DNA of 5,795 nt from Bdellovibrionales bacterium (GTDB taxonomy: Bacteria; Bdellovibrionota; UBA2361; JAGRAS01). The position numbers and the translations under genes were made by a program. Below, one piece after another: positions 5,079 to 5,795 of the stretch. The stretch covers positions 1-5,795 of the forward strand of contig JAGRAS010000120.1 in assembly GCA_020434465.1 (NCBI GenBank). The letters run 5' to 3'. The stretch's first letter is position 1, and every line of letters begins with the position of its first letter. Under the pieces are notes generated by a model. It saw only the letters and a list, made by a program, of their open reading frames with translations. It was not told the DNA's origin and made no database searches.

Positions 5079-5122
5079 CCTGTTTTTCGCCCGAGTTTAC
5101 TTATTGCTGGCAAATCTGCTTT

Positions 5123-5503
5123 CTAATCTTTCAGTGCAGCTATCATTGAAATTTCAACTAAGACATCTCTTGGGAGTCTTGAAACTTCAACTGTTTGTCT
5201 TGCAGGACAAACTCCTCCTAATTAATCACCATAGATTGTATTTACAGTTTGAAAATCGTTCATATCTGAAAGAAAAATTTCAGCACGAACAACATCTTTA
5301 AATCCTAGTTCAAGACGGCTTAGAACAGCCCTAAGGTTAGTCATAACTTGCTTGGTCTGAGCTTCTATTCCTTCTGCAACTTCTCCTGTTTTAGGATTAA
5401 TTGCTATTTGACCAGAAAGAAAAGCAAATCCACCAGCAACAGTTGCTTGAGAATAAGGTCCAATTGCTTCTGGTGCTTCTGCATCAGTGATATATTTAAC
5501 CAT
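5123..5503 (-). pseudogene. ridA: ridA (YjgF/YER057c/UK114 family), interrupted by an in-frame TAA
   Basis: RidA deaminates reactive enamine/imine intermediates made by pyridoxal-phosphate enzymes. The first 93 residues are typical: EAPEAIGPYSQA near the N-terminus, FLSGQIAINPKTGEV, then LSDMNDFQTVNTIYGD. A TAA follows as codon 94 (5224-5222). Reading on in the same frame gives LGGVCPARQTVEVSRLPRDV and LVEISMIAALKD, then TAG at 5125-5123. That is exactly the conserved RidA C-terminus, including the PARxxVEV block with the substrate-binding arginine. The total of 126 codons is the family's usual length, so nothing is deleted or frameshifted; a single codon, aligned with an aromatic residue in relatives, has become a stop. 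The 93-residue product would lack the arginine and probably not form the trimer. A sequencing error is possible. The start has a strong Shine-Dalgarno sequence and lies 29 bases after the glycosyltransferase stop. Confidence 0.88.
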
Positions 5504-5507
5504 ATTG

Positions 5508-5518
5508 TCCTCCTAATT
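5508..5518 (-). promoter_or_regulatory. Ribosome binding site of ridA
   Basis: The minus strand reads AATTAGGAGGA, ending 4 bases before the ATG at 5503-5501. This is a strong Shine-Dalgarno sequence and confirms the start. The same 11 bases recur at 5213-5223, directly overlapping the premature stop. Confidence 0.75.
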
Positions 5519-5532
5519 TATCTTTACAGGAA

Positions 5533-5795
5533 TCACCTTTCAAAATCATACCAAACCTTATTGGCAGCTTCCTGATTATGACCTTTAAAAATTGCTAAAA
5601 TAAGTTTTGGATTTTTAAAGAAAAACCAGTCTCCAAACTTATCAAATTTTCGAGTGGATGTAATGATATATGATTTAAATAACATTGCAAACTTTAAACC
5701 TTTGGCTTTGCCATATGCCTTTAAACGCCTTGCAAAGTCAACATCCTCAAGAGTAATTAATTCTTCATTAAAACCTGAAATTGCTTCAAAGTCTT
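5533..5795 (-). CDS. Glycosyltransferase family 2, C-terminal part only
   Basis: The 86 residues before the TGA at 5535-5533 begin DFEAISGFNEELITLEDVDFARRLKAYGK and the 5' end lies beyond the right edge. The GFNEEL-x-x-x-EDVDFARRL block is the acceptor-side motif of inverting family 2 glycosyltransferases, where the acidic residues of the ED motif act in catalysis. It is followed by IITSTRKFDKFGDWFF, a segment seen in a subset of these enzymes after the catalytic fold, and an end WYDFER. I see no obvious membrane segment apart from a short hydrophobic LILAIF, so it is likely a cytoplasmic or membrane-associated enzyme transferring a sugar to a lipid, protein or another glycan. Sugar and acceptor cannot be told from this fragment. 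It is 29 bases upstream of ridA on the same strand, probably one transcript. Confidence 0.82.
   Translation of the reverse strand, partial: DFEAISGFNEELITLEDVDFARRLKAYGKAKGLKFAMLFKSYIITSTRKFDKFGDWFFFKNPKLILAIFKGHNQEAANKVWYDFER

Larger units (their letters stand above)
4747..5122. other. Hairpin-dense non-coding stretch between ORF6N and ridA
   Basis: No frame here looks like a real protein; the longest open stretch on the plus strand (4783-5001, 72 codons) has no recognisable domain and no good ribosome binding site. Before the compound repeat at 4988-5078 there are four simple hairpins: AGAGG/CCTCT (4809-4813 and 4819-4823); CTTGGAC/GTCCAAG (4852-4858 and 4862-4868, 3-base loop); a 9-bp stem with one mismatch at 4903-4912 and 4921-4930, core GAACT/AGTTC; and CATACT/AGTATG (4950-4955 and 4962-4967). 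Palindromes TTCTAGAA (4827-4834) and GATTAATC (4841-4848) lie between the first two. It could hold a structured RNA, a decayed mobile element or a protein-binding array. Confidence 0.5.

Noticed and set aside
5222..5224. Reassignment of TAA to a sense codon
   Set aside because: TAA is the natural stop of the DUF4397 gene in this window, so the code is standard; local readthrough or mutation remain the only options.
5104..5301. Open reading frame of 65 codons on the plus strand
   Set aside because: Antisense to the ridA 3' half, which is recognisable on the other strand.
4160..5359. 10-base match CTTGGTCTGA near 4160 and near 5350
   Set aside because: One copy is within conserved ridA coding sequence and flanks do not match; not evidence for an attachment-site duplication.
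5348..5575. Open reading frame of 75 codons on the plus strand
   Set aside because: Antisense to the ridA 5' half and the glycosyltransferase end.
5583..5620. 10-bp inverted repeat CTTTAAAAAT/ATTTTTAAAG with an 18-base loop
   Set aside because: It lies inside the glycosyltransferase coding region and is made almost wholly of A/T from Phe and Lys codons, so chance is likely.

Overview
This is an AT-rich window from a Gram-negative bacterium, most likely a proteobacterium with a compact, low-GC genome. An outer-membrane FadL-family channel, a lipoprotein with a lipobox and a periplasmic binding protein all imply two membranes. The sequence alone does not give the genus. UAA, UAG and UGA all occur as stop codons, so the genetic code appears standard.

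Layout. (1) Positions 1-2330, minus strand: a FadL/OMPP1-type outer-membrane channel, followed 66 bases downstream by a leucine/isoleucine/valine-type periplasmic binding protein whose 3' end runs off the left edge. (2) 2331-2584: a divergent intergenic region with candidate promoters and a small GC hairpin. (3) 2585-4029, plus strand: a secreted SGNH/GDSL hydrolase and a DUF4397 lipoprotein, joined by a 4-base ATGA stop/start overlap. (4) 4030-4233: a convergent gap with several inverted repeats. (5) 4234-4746, minus: a lone ORF6N-domain (phage antirepressor-like) gene carrying a perfect 29-bp palindrome inside its coding region. (6) 4747-5122: no convincing gene, but a dense run of hairpins ending in a compound repeat at 4988-5078. 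(7) 5123-5503, minus: ridA, interrupted by an in-frame TAA at codon 94. (8) 5533-5795, minus: the C-terminal end of a family 2 glycosyltransferase, upstream of ridA on the same strand.

How the genes may work together. A secreted esterase-type hydrolase is divergent from a hydrophobic-compound channel, and a small-molecule binding protein follows the channel. This would fit scavenging of lipid-like or ester substrates, but it is inferred from gene order only. The ORF6N gene and the structured DNA on both sides look like accessory sequence inserted between housekeeping-type genes. The most checkable anomalies are the ridA nonsense codon, the ORF6N palindrome and the compound repeat at 4988-5078. 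I found no CRISPR array, tRNA, rRNA or complete insertion sequence.
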